Origin: Chitinophaga horti
Lineage (GTDB): Bacteria > Bacteroidota > Bacteroidia > Chitinophagales > Chitinophagaceae
Length of the DNA stretch: 64,000 nt
Reading direction: 5' to 3'
NCBI RefSeq assembly: GCF_022867795.2
Contig: NZ_CP107006.1
Span: 5,704,001 to 5,768,000, forward strand
Below, one piece after another: positions 1 to 8,840 of the stretch (within the stretch, counting starts at the first letter, position 1; the number at the start of each line of letters is the position of its first letter). The notes under the pieces are model-generated. The model had not been told where the DNA came from, made no database searches, and was given only the letters and a program-made list of their open reading frames with translations. Position numbers and translations under genes: made by a program.

Positions 1-2
1 AC

Positions 3-611
3 AAGCCGTTGTCGCTTTCGCCCGATGTGAATAACCCGGGTTATCGTTCCGTAACATTCGACGAGGTGGCAGATGCTTATTATGAGCAGATATCCGGCCT
101 GGTAGACGGTGGCGCACATATCCTGCTTATCGAAACAATATTCGATACACTCAACTCCAAAGCTGCTATCTATGCTGCCAAGAAGTATTTCCGCGAGCAT
201 AATATAGAACTGCCGATCATGATCTCCGGCACCATCACGGATGCCTCGGGCAGAACGCTGAGCGGACAAACGCTGGAGGCCTTCTACATTTCGGTAATGC
301 ACGCACATCCATTCTCCATCGGCCTGAACTGCGCCCTTGGTGGTGAACAGATGCGTCCCCATATATCGGAACTGTCGCAGATCGCCAGTTGCTTTACCAG
401 CTGCTATCCCAACGCGGGCCTGCCAAACGCATTCGGTGAATACGATGAAGAGCCGGAAGATACTGCCTGCATTATCGAGGACTTCGCCCGTGAAGGTTAT
501 GTGAACATCGTTGGCGGCTGCTGCGGCACCACGCCCGACCACATCCGTCACATCGCACAGCACGTAAAAACTATTTCACCAAGACCCTTACCGGTTGTAG
601 AAAAGGTGTAG
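3..611 (+). CDS. metH: Methionine synthase, homocysteine-binding part (5' end missing)
   Basis: C-terminal part of a homocysteine S-methyltransferase domain; the frame is open at the left edge, so the true start lies outside. The domain activates homocysteine on zinc for methylation. The zinc ligands are visible as the Cys in GLNCALGG (about nt 322-345) and the paired Cys in GGCCGTTPDH near the C-terminus. The ORF stops right after this domain, and the folate, cobalamin and activation domains follow in a separate ORF 35 bp downstream. MetH is therefore encoded as two polypeptides, an arrangement I associate with Bacteroidota. There is no sign of frameshift at the junction. Confidence 0.93.
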   Translation, partial: KPLSLSPDVNNPGYRSVTFDEVADAYYEQISGLVDGGAHILLIETIFDTLNSKAAIYAAKKYFREHNIELPIMISGTITDASGRTLSGQTLEAFYISVMHAHPFSIGLNCALGGEQMRPHISELSQIASCFTSCYPNAGLPNAFGEYDEEPEDTACIIEDFAREGYVNIVGGCCGTTPDHIRHIAQHVKTISPRPLPVVEKV

Positions 612-646
612 GCTATATTAACACCGAACCTTAGCACAAGGAGAAA

Positions 647-3358
647 ATGAATACAAGCACACTCACGATTAAACCATACTTACGCCTCGCTGGTCTAGAG
701 CCGCTGGTAGTAAGGCCCGAAACCAACTTTCTGAACGTCGGCGAACGTACCAACGTAACCGGTTCCAAGAAATTTGCCCGACTCATTCGAGAAGGACTGT
801 ACGAAGAAGCGCTGTCCGTTGCCCGCCAACAGGTGGAAAGCGGCGCCCAGATCCTCGACGTGAACATGGACGATGCGCTGCTCGACGGCGAAAAGGCTAT
901 GACCACGTTCCTGAACCTGCTGGCCGCGGAGCCGGACATTTCCAAGATCCCTATTATGATCGACTCCAGTAAGTTCAGCATCATCGAAGCGGGACTTAAA
1001 TGCGTGCAGGGTAAGTGTGTGGTAAACTCCATCAGCTTAAAAGAAGGCGAAGCCAAGTTCATTGAACAAGCCCGCATCTGCCAAAGCTTTGGTGCAGCGG
1101 TTGTCGTAATGGCATTCGACGAGAACGGGCAGGCTGATTCTTACCAGAAGCGTGTTGATTTCAGCTACCGTGCTTATAAGATCCTCACCGAACAGGTAGG
1201 GTACGATCCGCAAGACATCATCTTCGACCCGAACATCTTCGCCGTGGCGACGGGTATTGAAGAACATAATAATTATGCGATCGACTTCATTGAGGCGACG
1301 CGTAAGATCAAAGAACTGATGCCGCTCACCAAGGTAAGCGGTGGCGTAAGTAACATCTCCTTCTCTTTCCGTGGTAATGATGTAGTGCGTGAGGCGATGC
1401 ACTCCGTATTCCTCTTCCATGCGATTAAGGCGGGTATGGACATGGGCATTGTAAATGCCGGTATGATCCAGATCTATGACGAAATCGACCCTACGTTACG
1501 TGATCTTTGCGAAGATGTGATCCTTAACAGGCATGAAGATGCTACGGAGAAACTGATTGCATTTGCCGAAACGGTAAAGGCGAAAGGTAAGGTTATCGAG
1601 AAAGATGAAAAGTGGCGTAACGGTACGGTGGAAGAGCGTTTGAGCCATGCACTCGTAAACGGTATCACCGAATATATAGAGGGTGATACGGAAGAAGCCC
1701 GTCAGAAATATCCCCGCCCGCTGGATGTAATCGAAGGTCCGCTGATGGATGGAATGAACATCGTTGGTGACCTGTTCGGCAGTGGTAAAATGTTCCTCCC
1801 ACAGGTAGTGAAAAGCGCCCGTGTAATGAAGAAGTCGGTAGCGGTGTTAACACCATTTATCGAGGAGGAGAAAGCCAGGATGGTGGCGGAGAACGGCGGC
1901 GTTATCAAGTCGGCCGGTAAAATATTGCTCGCCACTGTAAAAGGCGACGTACACGACATCGGTAAAAACATTGTGGGTGTGGTGTTGGCCTGTAACGGTT
2001 ACGACATCATCGACCTGGGTGTAATGGTGCCCGCAGAAAAGATCCTGCAAACCGCCCGCGAACAGCAGGTGGATATTATCGGCCTGAGTGGCCTCATCAC
2101 CCCGAGCCTCGACGAGATGGTGCACGTAGCCCGTGAGCTGAAGCGTCAGCAGTTCGATGTGCCTTTGCTCATCGGTGGTGCTACTACTTCCCGTACGCAT
2201 ACGGCCGTTAAGATCGCGCCGGAGTATGCAAATGGTGTGATACACGTACTGGATGCTTCAAGGAGTGTTACGGTGACAGGCAGCCTGCTCAACAAAGCAC
2301 TTAAAAAGAACTTCCTCACCGAGGTACAGTCCGAATACGAAAAACTGAATGAATCTTTCCGTAATAAAAAGCCGGTAAAACAATACCTGCCTTTCCCGGC
2401 TGCGCAAAAGAATAAAACCAATATCGACTGGGAGAAGTTTCAACCGGTAAAGCCTGCAAAGCTGGGCATACAGGTGTTTGAAGATTACGATCTGGCCGAA
2501 ATCGCGAAATATATTGACTGGCAACCGTTCTTCATCGCCTGGGAGCTGCATGGTAAATTCCCGCAGATACTTACGGATGAAGTGGTAGGTAAGGAAGCGA
2601 CGAAACTTTACGAAGACGCGAAAGCCTTGCTCGACCGACTTGTGAAAGAAAAGTGGTTAGGCTGTAAAGCGGTAATTGGCTTGTTCCCTGCTAACTCTAA
2701 TGGCGGCGATACCGTTACAGTAGATCTGCCGGATGGTTCCAAAGTAAACCTCGAGTTCCTGCGCCAGCAGATCAAAAAAGCACCTGGTCAACCTAACCTG
2801 TCGCTCGCGGATTATATTGCGCCGGCAACTACTGGTAAGCAGGATTACATTGGTGCCTTCGCGGTAACTGCTGGTATTGGTATCGAGAAGTGGCTGGAGA
2901 AGTTTGAAAAGGAGCACGACGATTATAACAGCATTATGCTCAAAGCGCTGGCCGACCGTCTTGCAGAGGCCTTCACGGAGTTGATGCACGAAAGGGTACG
3001 TAAAGAGTTTTGGGGTTACGCCAACCAGGAGCACTTCAGCAACGAAGAGCTGATCAGGGAAGAATACTCCGGCATCCGCCCTGCGCCCGGTTATCCCGCC
3101 TGCCCCGACCATACCGAAAAGTGGAAGATGTTCGATATGCTGGAAGCGACTAAAAACACCGGCATCATTCTTACAGAGTCGCTGGCAATGTACCCGGCTT
3201 CGAGCGTGAGCGGCTGGTATATGGCCAATCCGGAGGCTAAATATTTCGGTTTAGGTAAGATCGAAAAGGACCAGGTTGAGGACTACGCCGCGCGTAAAGG
3301 CTGGTCTGTGGAGGAAGTAGAGAAGTGGCTAAGGCCAAACCTCGAATACGATATCTAA
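647..3358 (+). CDS. metH: Methionine synthase, folate/cobalamin/activation part
   Basis: Protein of 903 residues carrying the rest of cobalamin-dependent methionine synthase. A pterin-binding domain begins with RTNVTGSKKF near residue 34. The cobalamin-binding Rossmann domain has DVHDIGKN near residue 433 (the His is the lower axial cobalt ligand) and GLSGLITPS. The AdoMet-dependent reactivation domain includes RPAPGYPACPDH near residue 810. It transfers the methyl group from methyltetrahydrofolate to homocysteine together with the upstream half. Start ATG at 647 follows an AAGGAG-like stretch (638-643) and the 35-bp gap suggests one transcript. A strong hairpin terminator follows. Confidence 0.96.
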   Translation: MNTSTLTIKPYLRLAGLEPLVVRPETNFLNVGERTNVTGSKKFARLIREGLYEEALSVARQQVESGAQILDVNMDDALLDGEKAMTTFLNLLAAEPDISKIPIMIDSSKFSIIEAGLKCVQGKCVVNSISLKEGEAKFIEQARICQSFGAAVVVMAFDENGQADSYQKRVDFSYRAYKILTEQVGYDPQDIIFDPNIFAVATGIEEHNNYAIDFIEATRKIKELMPLTKVSGGVSNISFSFRGNDVVREAMHSVFLFHAIKAGMDMGIVNAGMIQIYDEIDPTLRDLCEDVILNRHEDATEKLIAFAETVKAKGKVIEKDEKWRNGTVEERLSHALVNGITEYIEGDTEEARQKYPRPLDVIEGPLMDGMNIVGDLFGSGKMFLPQVVKSARVMKKSVAVLTPFIEEEKARMVAENGGVIKSAGKILLATVKGDVHDIGKNIVGVVLACNGYDIIDLGVMVPAEKILQTAREQQVDIIGLSGLITPSLDEMVHVARELKRQQFDVPLLIGGATTSRTHTAVKIAPEYANGVIHVLDASRSVTVTGSLLNKALKKNFLTEVQSEYEKLNESFRNKKPVKQYLPFPAAQKNKTNIDWEKFQPVKPAKLGIQVFEDYDLAEIAKYIDWQPFFIAWELHGKFPQILTDEVVGKEATKLYEDAKALLDRLVKEKWLGCKAVIGLFPANSNGGDTVTVDLPDGSKVNLEFLRQQIKKAPGQPNLSLADYIAPATTGKQDYIGAFAVTAGIGIEKWLEKFEKEHDDYNSIMLKALADRLAEAFTELMHERVRKEFWGYANQEHFSNEELIREEYSGIRPAPGYPACPDHTEKWKMFDMLEATKNTGIILTESLAMYPASSVSGWYMANPEAKYFGLGKIEKDQVEDYAARKGWSVEEVEKWLRPNLEYDI

Positions 3359-3376
3359 CTAAAAGGATAAAAATAC

Positions 3377-3413
3377 AAACCCGCTGCATCGTTCATTTGC
3401 AGCGGGTTTTTTA
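3377..3413 (+). terminator. Intrinsic terminator after metH
   Basis: Perfect 11-bp stem (3377-3387 with 3399-3409, core CCCGCTGC/GCAGCGGG) followed by a T run; 18 bp after the metH stop. Confidence 0.9.
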
Positions 3414-3483
3414 TTGTGCAACAAGCAATGCCATGGCTGATTTACGTGCTATCTCGCAATGGAAAAATTGCGTAGAACTACGC

Positions 3484-3514
3484 TTGTATGCCACGGCCCG
3501 CTGGTGTTACTTTG
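3484..3514 (+). promoter_or_regulatory. Promoter of candidate small RNA
   Basis: TTG at 3484-3486, a 20-bp spacer, then TTACTTTG at 3507-3514, one mismatch from the Bacteroidota -7 consensus TAnnTTTG. It lies after the metH terminator and before an orphan terminator. Confidence 0.45.
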
Positions 3515-3519
3515 CATCA

Positions 3520-3608
3520 TGTTTCAAAGACATTTAACCCCAAATCCCTGACGGGACCCCAAAAATCAGTGATAAACACCTGCCGCTTCATCCGGGCAGG
3601 TGTTTTTA
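3520..3608 (+). ncRNA. Candidate small RNA (about 90 nt)
   Basis: Between the metH terminator and the end of the convergent ispG gene, a promoter-like sequence is followed about 90 bp later by a second strong terminator on the plus strand. No plus-strand gene lies between, so this terminator has no other owner. Inside are a small TCCC-tgac-GGGA hairpin (3546-3557) and runs of C. No start codon leads a convincing ORF in this span. I do not recognise an Rfam family. The hairpin could instead serve as a distant terminator for ispG, but the T run is better on the plus strand. Confidence 0.4.
3574..3608 (+). terminator. Intrinsic terminator (orphan, of candidate small RNA)
   Basis: Perfect 11-bp stem (3574-3584 with 3595-3605, core ACACCTGCC/GGCAGGTGT), 10-nt loop, T-rich tail on the plus strand. 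Confidence 0.85.
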
Positions 3609-3769
3609 TTTATAGTATTAATGCTGATCATCATGGCGAGCAGCGCGTGGCCATCCTCGTGTACAGTCTTCGTTTTGTACCTCATGGCCGCCTGGTTGTA
3701 TTGTCCGGGGACTGGAGCGAAGGTTCGCTTCACTTCATTCGCGATGACGATGTGAGTGAGGCAGCTACG

Positions 3770-5725
3770 CTAACGAGCATCCACCCACATCCCATTGTCC
3801 TTGATCAGGTTAATCAGTTCTGTAACGGCTACATCGCTGTTGAGACCGCGTTTCATCACATCTTTGCCTTTATAGAGCGTGATCTTTCCAACACCGCTGC
3901 CTACATAGCCAAAGTCTGCGTCCGCCATTTCACCTGGACCGTTAACAATGCAACCCATGATCGCGATCTTAACGCCTTTCAGGTGATTGGTTACCGCGCG
4001 GATGCGCGCAGTGGTTTCCTGCAAATCAAATAAAGTACGGCCGCAGGAAGGGCAGGAGATGTATTCTGTTTTGGAAATACGTGTACGCGTCGCCTGTAGT
4101 ATGCCGAATGCCACGTTATTCACCACCGACGGCTGATGTTCCGCATTAGCCGCCTGTTTCAGCCACAATCCATCGCCAAACCCGTCCAGCAACAATGCGC
4201 CGGTTTCGGTGGAGTAGTGGATCAGGTCATCGTCTGCATGGTCCCATTTGCTGATAGTGTGGAGAATAACAGGATTACTCAATCGCTTGTCCAGCAGTTC
4301 TACCAGCATTCTGCGCACGGCCGCCATCGCATGTTCGGAAGAAGCGTAAATAACCGGCACCACGGCATTGGCAAGGGCCGGATCACTGAGCTGAGCGATT
4401 AACTCCTGCACCGGAGCGCTGGAAAGTTCGTCCGCATTCACTGCTACAAAGTTGATGGCAGCTTTGTAGTTCGCCGCCAGGAAGCTCTCTGTATTGAAGA
4501 AGGGGAAATACTTTGTTTTGTCTGTTGCTTTTTCCCAGGCAGCCGGGTAGGTAATCACCTTCAGCATGCCGGGCAGTGCGAAGTCGAGCAGCTTATCACC
4601 GGTAAAGATGTAGTCTGCAGCTGCGTCACCAATGTTCCATTTGTCGGTAGCCTTATCGTAGCTGTAGCCGATGCTTTGCAGATCAGCTGGTGTAATCTGT
4701 TGCAGGTGGCTGAAGTCAGCTACTACCACCGGAACCTGTTTGCCGCCGATATTACCGATGTTGATCGATTCGCGGCGTTTGTAGGCATACGGGGAGTAAG
4801 GCAGTTGTGCCAGCATAGGTGCTATGGGCGCATGGCTTTCACGCCGGGTATAACGTTTCACCAGGTCGCGGCATACAGGCAGTTCAAACTCCGGGTCCTC
4901 CGTAAGAGAAACACGGATTGTATCGCCCACGCCGTCTTCCAGCAGGGTGCCTATGCCAATGGCCGATTTGATACGACCATCTTCACCGTCACCGGCTTCC
5001 GTTACACCGAGGTGTAGCGGGTATGCGTGGCCGAGTTCCTGTTGCATGGTTTGCACCAGCAGGCGGTAGGCTTGCACCATCACCTGTGGATTACTTGCCT
5101 TCATGCTCAGCACGATGTTGCGATAGTTAAGATCCTCCGCAATCCGCAGGAACTCCATGGCACTTTCCACCATACCCATGGGCGTATCGCCATAGCGGCT
5201 CATGATACGGTCGCTCAGCGAGCCGTGGTTGGTGCCGATGCGCATGGCGGTGCCATATTGCTTACAGATGTTAACGAGCGGGGTAAAACGATCGCGGATG
5301 CGGTCAATTTCCTCCAGGTACTCGGCATCGGTATATTCCAGCAGTTCGAATTTCTTTTTATCGATGTAGTTACCGGGATTGATACGCACTTTTTCCACGA
5401 TGCGGGCGGCAACTTCCGCGGCATTGGGCGTAAAGTGGATATCGGCCACCAGCGGGGTTTTGTACCCGCGGGCACGCAGTCCTTCCTTGATAGGCAGCAG
5501 GTTTTCTGCTTCCTTTTTGCTGGGGGCGGTAATGCGCACTAATTCGGCGCCGGCTTCTATACAACGGATGGCCTGTTCGATGGTGCCCTTGGTGTCCATC
5601 GTGTCGGTAGTGGTCATGGTCTGAATGCGGATAGGGTTAAAATTCCCGATCAACAAGTCGCCCACCCGGGCTTCCAGCGTAGCCAGCCGCTTATACTGTG
5701 TTAATGAATTGCAATACAATTGCAT
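3770..5725 (-). CDS. ispG: 4-hydroxy-3-methylbut-2-enyl diphosphate synthase, long form
   Basis: Iron-sulfur enzyme of the non-mevalonate isoprenoid pathway that converts MEcPP to HMBPP. The 651-residue protein has an N-terminal TIM barrel (IRIQTMTTTDTMDT near the start) and a large middle insertion absent from the short proteobacterial form. A C-terminal reductase-like domain carries the 4Fe-4S ligands: CPSC near 555-558 and the Cys in GCIVNGPGE near 590. The long three-domain form is the type known from Bacteroidota, Chlamydia and plants. The start ATG has an unusually strong Shine-Dalgarno (AAGGAGG about 8 nt upstream) for this phylum, which supports this start. Confidence 0.96.
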   Translation of the reverse strand: MQLYCNSLTQYKRLATLEARVGDLLIGNFNPIRIQTMTTTDTMDTKGTIEQAIRCIEAGAELVRITAPSKKEAENLLPIKEGLRARGYKTPLVADIHFTPNAAEVAARIVEKVRINPGNYIDKKKFELLEYTDAEYLEEIDRIRDRFTPLVNICKQYGTAMRIGTNHGSLSDRIMSRYGDTPMGMVESAMEFLRIAEDLNYRNIVLSMKASNPQVMVQAYRLLVQTMQQELGHAYPLHLGVTEAGDGEDGRIKSAIGIGTLLEDGVGDTIRVSLTEDPEFELPVCRDLVKRYTRRESHAPIAPMLAQLPYSPYAYKRRESINIGNIGGKQVPVVVADFSHLQQITPADLQSIGYSYDKATDKWNIGDAAADYIFTGDKLLDFALPGMLKVITYPAAWEKATDKTKYFPFFNTESFLAANYKAAINFVAVNADELSSAPVQELIAQLSDPALANAVVPVIYASSEHAMAAVRRMLVELLDKRLSNPVILHTISKWDHADDDLIHYSTETGALLLDGFGDGLWLKQAANAEHQPSVVNNVAFGILQATRTRISKTEYISCPSCGRTLFDLQETTARIRAVTNHLKGVKIAIMGCIVNGPGEMADADFGYVGSGVGKITLYKGKDVMKRGLNSDVAVTELINLIKDNGMWVDAR

Positions 5726-5747
5726 ACTGTTCCTCCTTTACGTGGGT

Positions 5748-5755
5748 CAAAATTA
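5748..5755 (-). promoter_or_regulatory. ispG -7 promoter box
   Basis: TAATTTTG on the minus strand, an exact TAnnTTTG match about 23 bp before the ispG start; no clear -33 TTG was seen. Confidence 0.55.
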
Positions 5756-5851
5756 GCTAAAAGCAGGGAAGGTATGAAGCATTAAAAATGCGGAGGCTCC
5801 GTTAGTGTAAAACCTGCCGGGCATTTCCCGATTTTTTGTTTCCTTTATACT

Positions 5852-6727
5852 ATGCCGAACCCTAAAGCCATATCTGAAATTCCCTATCAACAGCTCCCGC
5901 TTAAGGGACAGTTCTCCGTATTTGATCTCGGGGCCTTCGCCAATGAGCTAAGCCGATTCCCGCATACGCACGAAACTTTTGAAATTATCTGGTTTACAAA
6001 AGCCAAAGGCCAGCATGTGGTCGATTTTGTGAGTTATGAGCTGGAGGACGATATGTTATTCTTCCTGCGGCCGGGGCAAGTACACCAGGTGCTGGACAGC
6101 CGCCGCGAAGGCCATGTGATCGTGTTCACCGAGAAGTTTTTCTTTTCTAACAAACATGAGCGCGATACCCAGTTCGATCTTACTTCCCTGTTCGACTATT
6201 CGCAGGCCTATGCGCCCGTGCGTATCCGGCCGCAGGCAGCCAATGCCGCGCTGGGACTTATAGAGCTGATGTACGCGGAAGCGGCGATCACCGATCCGAA
6301 ATACAGTCGCAGTATCCTCAAAAATCACCTGAATGCCTTTTTATTGTTGGCAGAACGTGAAAAGCGGAGCAACCTCGCCAACACGATCAGTGAAAAAACG
6401 CAGTTCGATAACCGGGTACTGCAACTGCGGCACATCCTGGAACAACATTTCAGAAAAGAGCACCAGGCTGCTTTTTACGCGGATGCCGTGGCGCTGACCC
6501 CTAAACGGCTGAGTGAGATTACTAAAGATGCGGTGGGCAAAACCGTTACCGAAATGCTGCACGACCGCCTGGTGCTGGAGGCCAAACGCCAGCTCGCCTA
6601 TAGCCAGCGTTCGGTCAAAGAAATCTGCTATGAGCTTGGTTTTGAAGACCCTGCGTACTTCAGCCGCTTCTTTCGGAACCATACCGGTTACTCGCCCCAC
6701 GACTTCAGGGATGCGATGTTCAAATAG
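5852..6727 (+). CDS. AraC family transcriptional regulator
   Basis: Protein of 291 residues with an N-terminal cupin-like sensing domain (about 20-150; HTHETFEIIWFTKAKGQH fits the first beta strands) and a C-terminal double helix-turn-helix of the AraC type (about 195-290). The second HTH shows the signature VKEICYELGFEDPAYFSRFFRNHTG, which ends with the usual G-x-S-P (GYSP). It probably senses a small ligand and activates nearby or distant genes; the ligand and targets cannot be read from the sequence. It stands alone, divergent from ispG and convergent with batC. Confidence 0.93.
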   Translation: MPNPKAISEIPYQQLPLKGQFSVFDLGAFANELSRFPHTHETFEIIWFTKAKGQHVVDFVSYELEDDMLFFLRPGQVHQVLDSRREGHVIVFTEKFFFSNKHERDTQFDLTSLFDYSQAYAPVRIRPQAANAALGLIELMYAEAAITDPKYSRSILKNHLNAFLLLAEREKRSNLANTISEKTQFDNRVLQLRHILEQHFRKEHQAAFYADAVALTPKRLSEITKDAVGKTVTEMLHDRLVLEAKRQLAYSQRSVKEICYELGFEDPAYFSRFFRNHTGYSPHDFRDAMFK

Positions 6728-6774
6728 TACCAGTTAATTGCTGTTTTGTCCAATAATGTGGGGGCGGCAGCCCC

Positions 6775-6782
6775 TAACTTTG
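6775..6782 (+). promoter_or_regulatory. -7 box of second candidate small RNA
   Basis: TAACTTTG, an exact TAnnTTTG match, 48 bp after the AraC stop. The nearest TTG (6746-6748) is 26 bp upstream, longer than the usual 19-21. Confidence 0.45.
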
Positions 6783-6786
6783 CATG

Positions 6787-6948
6787 CGATCCGCGAACGG
6801 GAACCATGCTTAGCTTCATTCATCGTGCGATTGGAAATGAGATTGAATGAATGGAGTCGCTGTCAACATAAATAAGTCAAGGTTACCACAGAATCAATAG
6901 AGAGGTTTTTATTATCAAGCTAAATCCGGTACCTGTTACCGGATTTTT
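6787..6948 (+). ncRNA. Candidate small RNA (about 160 nt)
   Basis: A consensus -7 box predicts a transcript from about 6787 that ends at a strong terminator at 6923-6948. The 5' part can fold into a bulged hairpin: GCGAT (6786-6790) with GTCGC (6856-6860), and CATTCAT (6817-6823) with ATGAATG (6847-6853). No ORF of interest lies inside. A long hairpin starting at the first transcribed bases recalls 6S-type RNAs, but the middle bubble is asymmetric and I cannot assign a family. Alternatively the terminator belongs to the AraC gene, 195 bp upstream. Confidence 0.4.
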
Positions 6949-6949
6949 G
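6923..6949 (+). terminator. Intrinsic terminator
   Basis: Perfect 9-bp stem AATCCGGTA / TACCGGATT with a 5-nt loop and a TTTTTG tail on the plus strand. Confidence 0.85.
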
Positions 6950-6961
6950 TTTATGAGAGAA

Positions 6962-6994
6962 AAAGAAAAGTCCCCGCTGTTTCCAGCGGGGACT
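6962..6994 (-). terminator. Intrinsic terminator of batB-batC
   Basis: Perfect 11-bp stem (6969-6979 with 6984-6994, core GTCCCCGCTG); on the minus strand it is followed by a T-rich tail. It lies 20 bp after the batC stop. Confidence 0.88.
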
Positions 6995-7014
6995 CGTATT
7001 TTGAAGGCGGTGAG

Positions 7015-7788
7015 CTACCAGTCTTTGTCGGTTGTAACCGGCCGGCCTTTGATCTTTTTCGCTTTATCCTGCAGTTTCTTTTCCTCCTGCGCCAGGGCTT
7101 TTAACAGGTTCTCGGCTTCCTGCTGGCTCAACTTGCTGGGCATTGGCTGCGGCTTTTTGTCCTGCTCGTCTTCTTTATCACCATCTTTCTCATCCTGCTT
7201 GTCTTTATCTTTCTTATCCTTGTCCTCATCTTTTTTGTCTTTATCCTGGTCTTTCTTGTCTTTGTTCTTATCGTCTTTTTTATCCTTGTTGTCTTTCTTG
7301 TCTTTATTATCCTTGTTGTCTTTGTTCTGCTGTTGTTGCTGCTGCTGTTTTTTCAGCATTTGTTGAGCATAAGCAAGATTGTAGCGGGCGGCTTCATCCT
7401 GTGGATTGGCTTTCAGCGCTGCTTTGTACGACTGGATACTTTCTTCCCACTTCTTTTCTTCCATAAAAGTGTTGCCGGAATTATAGTTCGCATCTGCCTT
7501 CACCGCTTTACTGGTGGCTATTTTGGCACTGCTGGCGTATTGTTTACGGGCATCGTCGAAACGTTTTTGTTCGTACATCGAGTTGCCGAGGTTGTAATTA
7601 CCCTCTACCGAAGCCTGGTCTCGTTCGATCGCTTTTTTATAAGAAGTTTCCGCTTCTTTATACTGCTTTTTCTGGTACTGGTCGTTGCCCTGGCGGATCA
7701 GCTTATTGCTGCTCTGTGCAGAGGCGCCTGCCGCCATCAGCAGCAGAAAAGCCAGTACATATATCGGCGTAAGTTTCTTCATCATCAT
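7015..7788 (-). CDS. batC: BatC-like TPR protein
   Basis: Protein of 257 residues with a signal peptide (MKKLTPIYVLAFLLLMAAGASAQ) and about three TPR units (roughly residues 28-140; EGNYNLGNSMYEQKRFDDARK is typical). A poly-Gln stretch, a long Lys/Asp-rich low-complexity segment (about 155-210) and a conserved-looking C-terminal helix (SQQEAENLLKALAQEEKKLQ) follow. This architecture and the position 6 bp after batB match BatC of the Bacteroidota aerotolerance cluster, thought to act in a periplasmic complex. The charged repeat is likely flexible. Confidence 0.85.
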   Translation of the reverse strand: MMMKKLTPIYVLAFLLLMAAGASAQSSNKLIRQGNDQYQKKQYKEAETSYKKAIERDQASVEGNYNLGNSMYEQKRFDDARKQYASSAKIATSKAVKADANYNSGNTFMEEKKWEESIQSYKAALKANPQDEAARYNLAYAQQMLKKQQQQQQQNKDNKDNKDKKDNKDKKDDKNKDKKDQDKDKKDEDKDKKDKDKQDEKDGDKEDEQDKKPQPMPSKLSQQEAENLLKALAQEEKKLQDKAKKIKGRPVTTDKDW

Positions 7789-7794
7789 TCATTT

Positions 7795-8799
7795 TTAAGC
7801 TGCCTGTTTACTTGGGCGCACTTCGGGAACAAACATTTCCAGCACCAGTAACACCAGGCAAATACCCAGGAAGTATTGAAAGTAGCTGTTATAGTCGGTA
7901 AAAATATTTTCACCAAAGGCCTTCTGCTCCATACCGTCTATTTTGGCGGCGAGCGTACTTACCACATCCTCGGCATCGTCCAGGTGTTGGTATACACCGC
8001 GGCCGGCGGCGGCCAGGGAGCGAAGTTCTTCTTCATTTAGTTTGGATATCACAGTCTTGCCTTCACGGTCCTTTTTAAAGCCGCCCGTTTCCGCGTCGGG
8101 GAGTGGGGAGCCGGAAGTGGAACCTACACCTACGGTGCTGATCACCACGCCATCTTCAAAAGCCTTCTTGGCTGCGCTGATGGCGCCCTCGTCATGGTCT
8201 TCACCGTCGGAGATAATGATGAGTGCTTTATGTTTACGTTCCTTCTTATTGAACGCGTCGTTGCTGATCTTAATTGCCTCGGCGATTTCCGTACCCTGCG
8301 TTGGGATCATGTCGGGCGTAACGGTGGACAGGAACATACGGGCGGCGGAATAATCGACCGTAAGTGGCATTTGCAGGTAGGCGTTGCCGGCGAATACTAC
8401 CAGGCCAATGCGATCATTGTCCAGCTTTTCCATCAGGCGGTTGATCATCTGTTTGGCACGCGTAAGCCTGTCGGGCTTTACATCGGAAGCGAGCATACTT
8501 TTACTTACGTCCAGCGCGACGATTACGTCTACCCCTTTACGCGTAATCTTTTCCATACGGCTGCCTTTTTGCAGGTTTGCCAGCCCTACGGCGCCGAAAA
8601 AGAAGGCGATAAACACCAGTATGAACTTCAGGGTGAAGAGTTTGCGGGAGTAACCGGTAAATAGCTTTTCCACCAGTTCGAGATCGCCGATACGGCGAAT
8701 GGAACGGCGTTTCCACCAGGTGATGGAGATAAAAGCGGCCAGCAGCACCAGTAACAGCGCGAGGGCCCAAAGGTATTCTGTATGTTGAAAACGTAGCAT
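7795..8799 (-). CDS. batB: BatB-like von Willebrand factor A membrane protein
   Basis: Protein of 334 residues: two N-terminal membrane segments (about 9-28 and 57-75), a VWA domain facing the periplasm with the metal-binding MIDAS motif DVSKS (97-101) and downstream TQGTEI and ISDGEDHD elements, and a C-terminal membrane segment (about 305-325). VWA proteins of this type bind partner proteins through Mg2+ and are usually encoded after a MoxR ATPase, a DUF58 protein and BatA. Here none of those precede it; only batC follows. It has its own promoter, so this is a two-gene unit. Confidence 0.9.
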   Translation of the reverse strand: MLRFQHTEYLWALALLLVLLAAFISITWWKRRSIRRIGDLELVEKLFTGYSRKLFTLKFILVFIAFFFGAVGLANLQKGSRMEKITRKGVDVIVALDVSKSMLASDVKPDRLTRAKQMINRLMEKLDNDRIGLVVFAGNAYLQMPLTVDYSAARMFLSTVTPDMIPTQGTEIAEAIKISNDAFNKKERKHKALIIISDGEDHDEGAISAAKKAFEDGVVISTVGVGSTSGSPLPDAETGGFKKDREGKTVISKLNEEELRSLAAAGRGVYQHLDDAEDVVSTLAAKIDGMEQKAFGENIFTDYNSYFQYFLGICLVLLVLEMFVPEVRPSKQAA

Positions 8800-8840
8800 G
8801 TTGTAAGTTGTGCGCTATCGACGAGCGATATGGCTGCCTT

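Larger units (their letters stand above)
3359..3769. other. Intergenic region metH/ispG
   Basis: 411 bp between convergent genes. It holds the metH terminator and the candidate small RNA with its terminator. At 3610-3769 it holds GC-rich sequence without a supportable gene, including a short perfect palindrome AGCGAAGGTTCGCT near 3718. A plus-strand frame stays open through 3610-4033 but continues antisense into ispG and has no family resemblance. Confidence 0.7.

Noticed and set aside
3488..4033. Plus-strand frame of 181 codons overlapping the 3' end of ispG
   Set aside because: Runs antisense into a well-supported gene, has no family resemblance, and begins in the candidate small RNA.
6947..7466. 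Plus-strand frames rich in Ser, Leu, Phe and Cys opposite batC
   Set aside because: Shadows of the Lys/Asp/Gln-rich low-complexity region of batC on the other strand.
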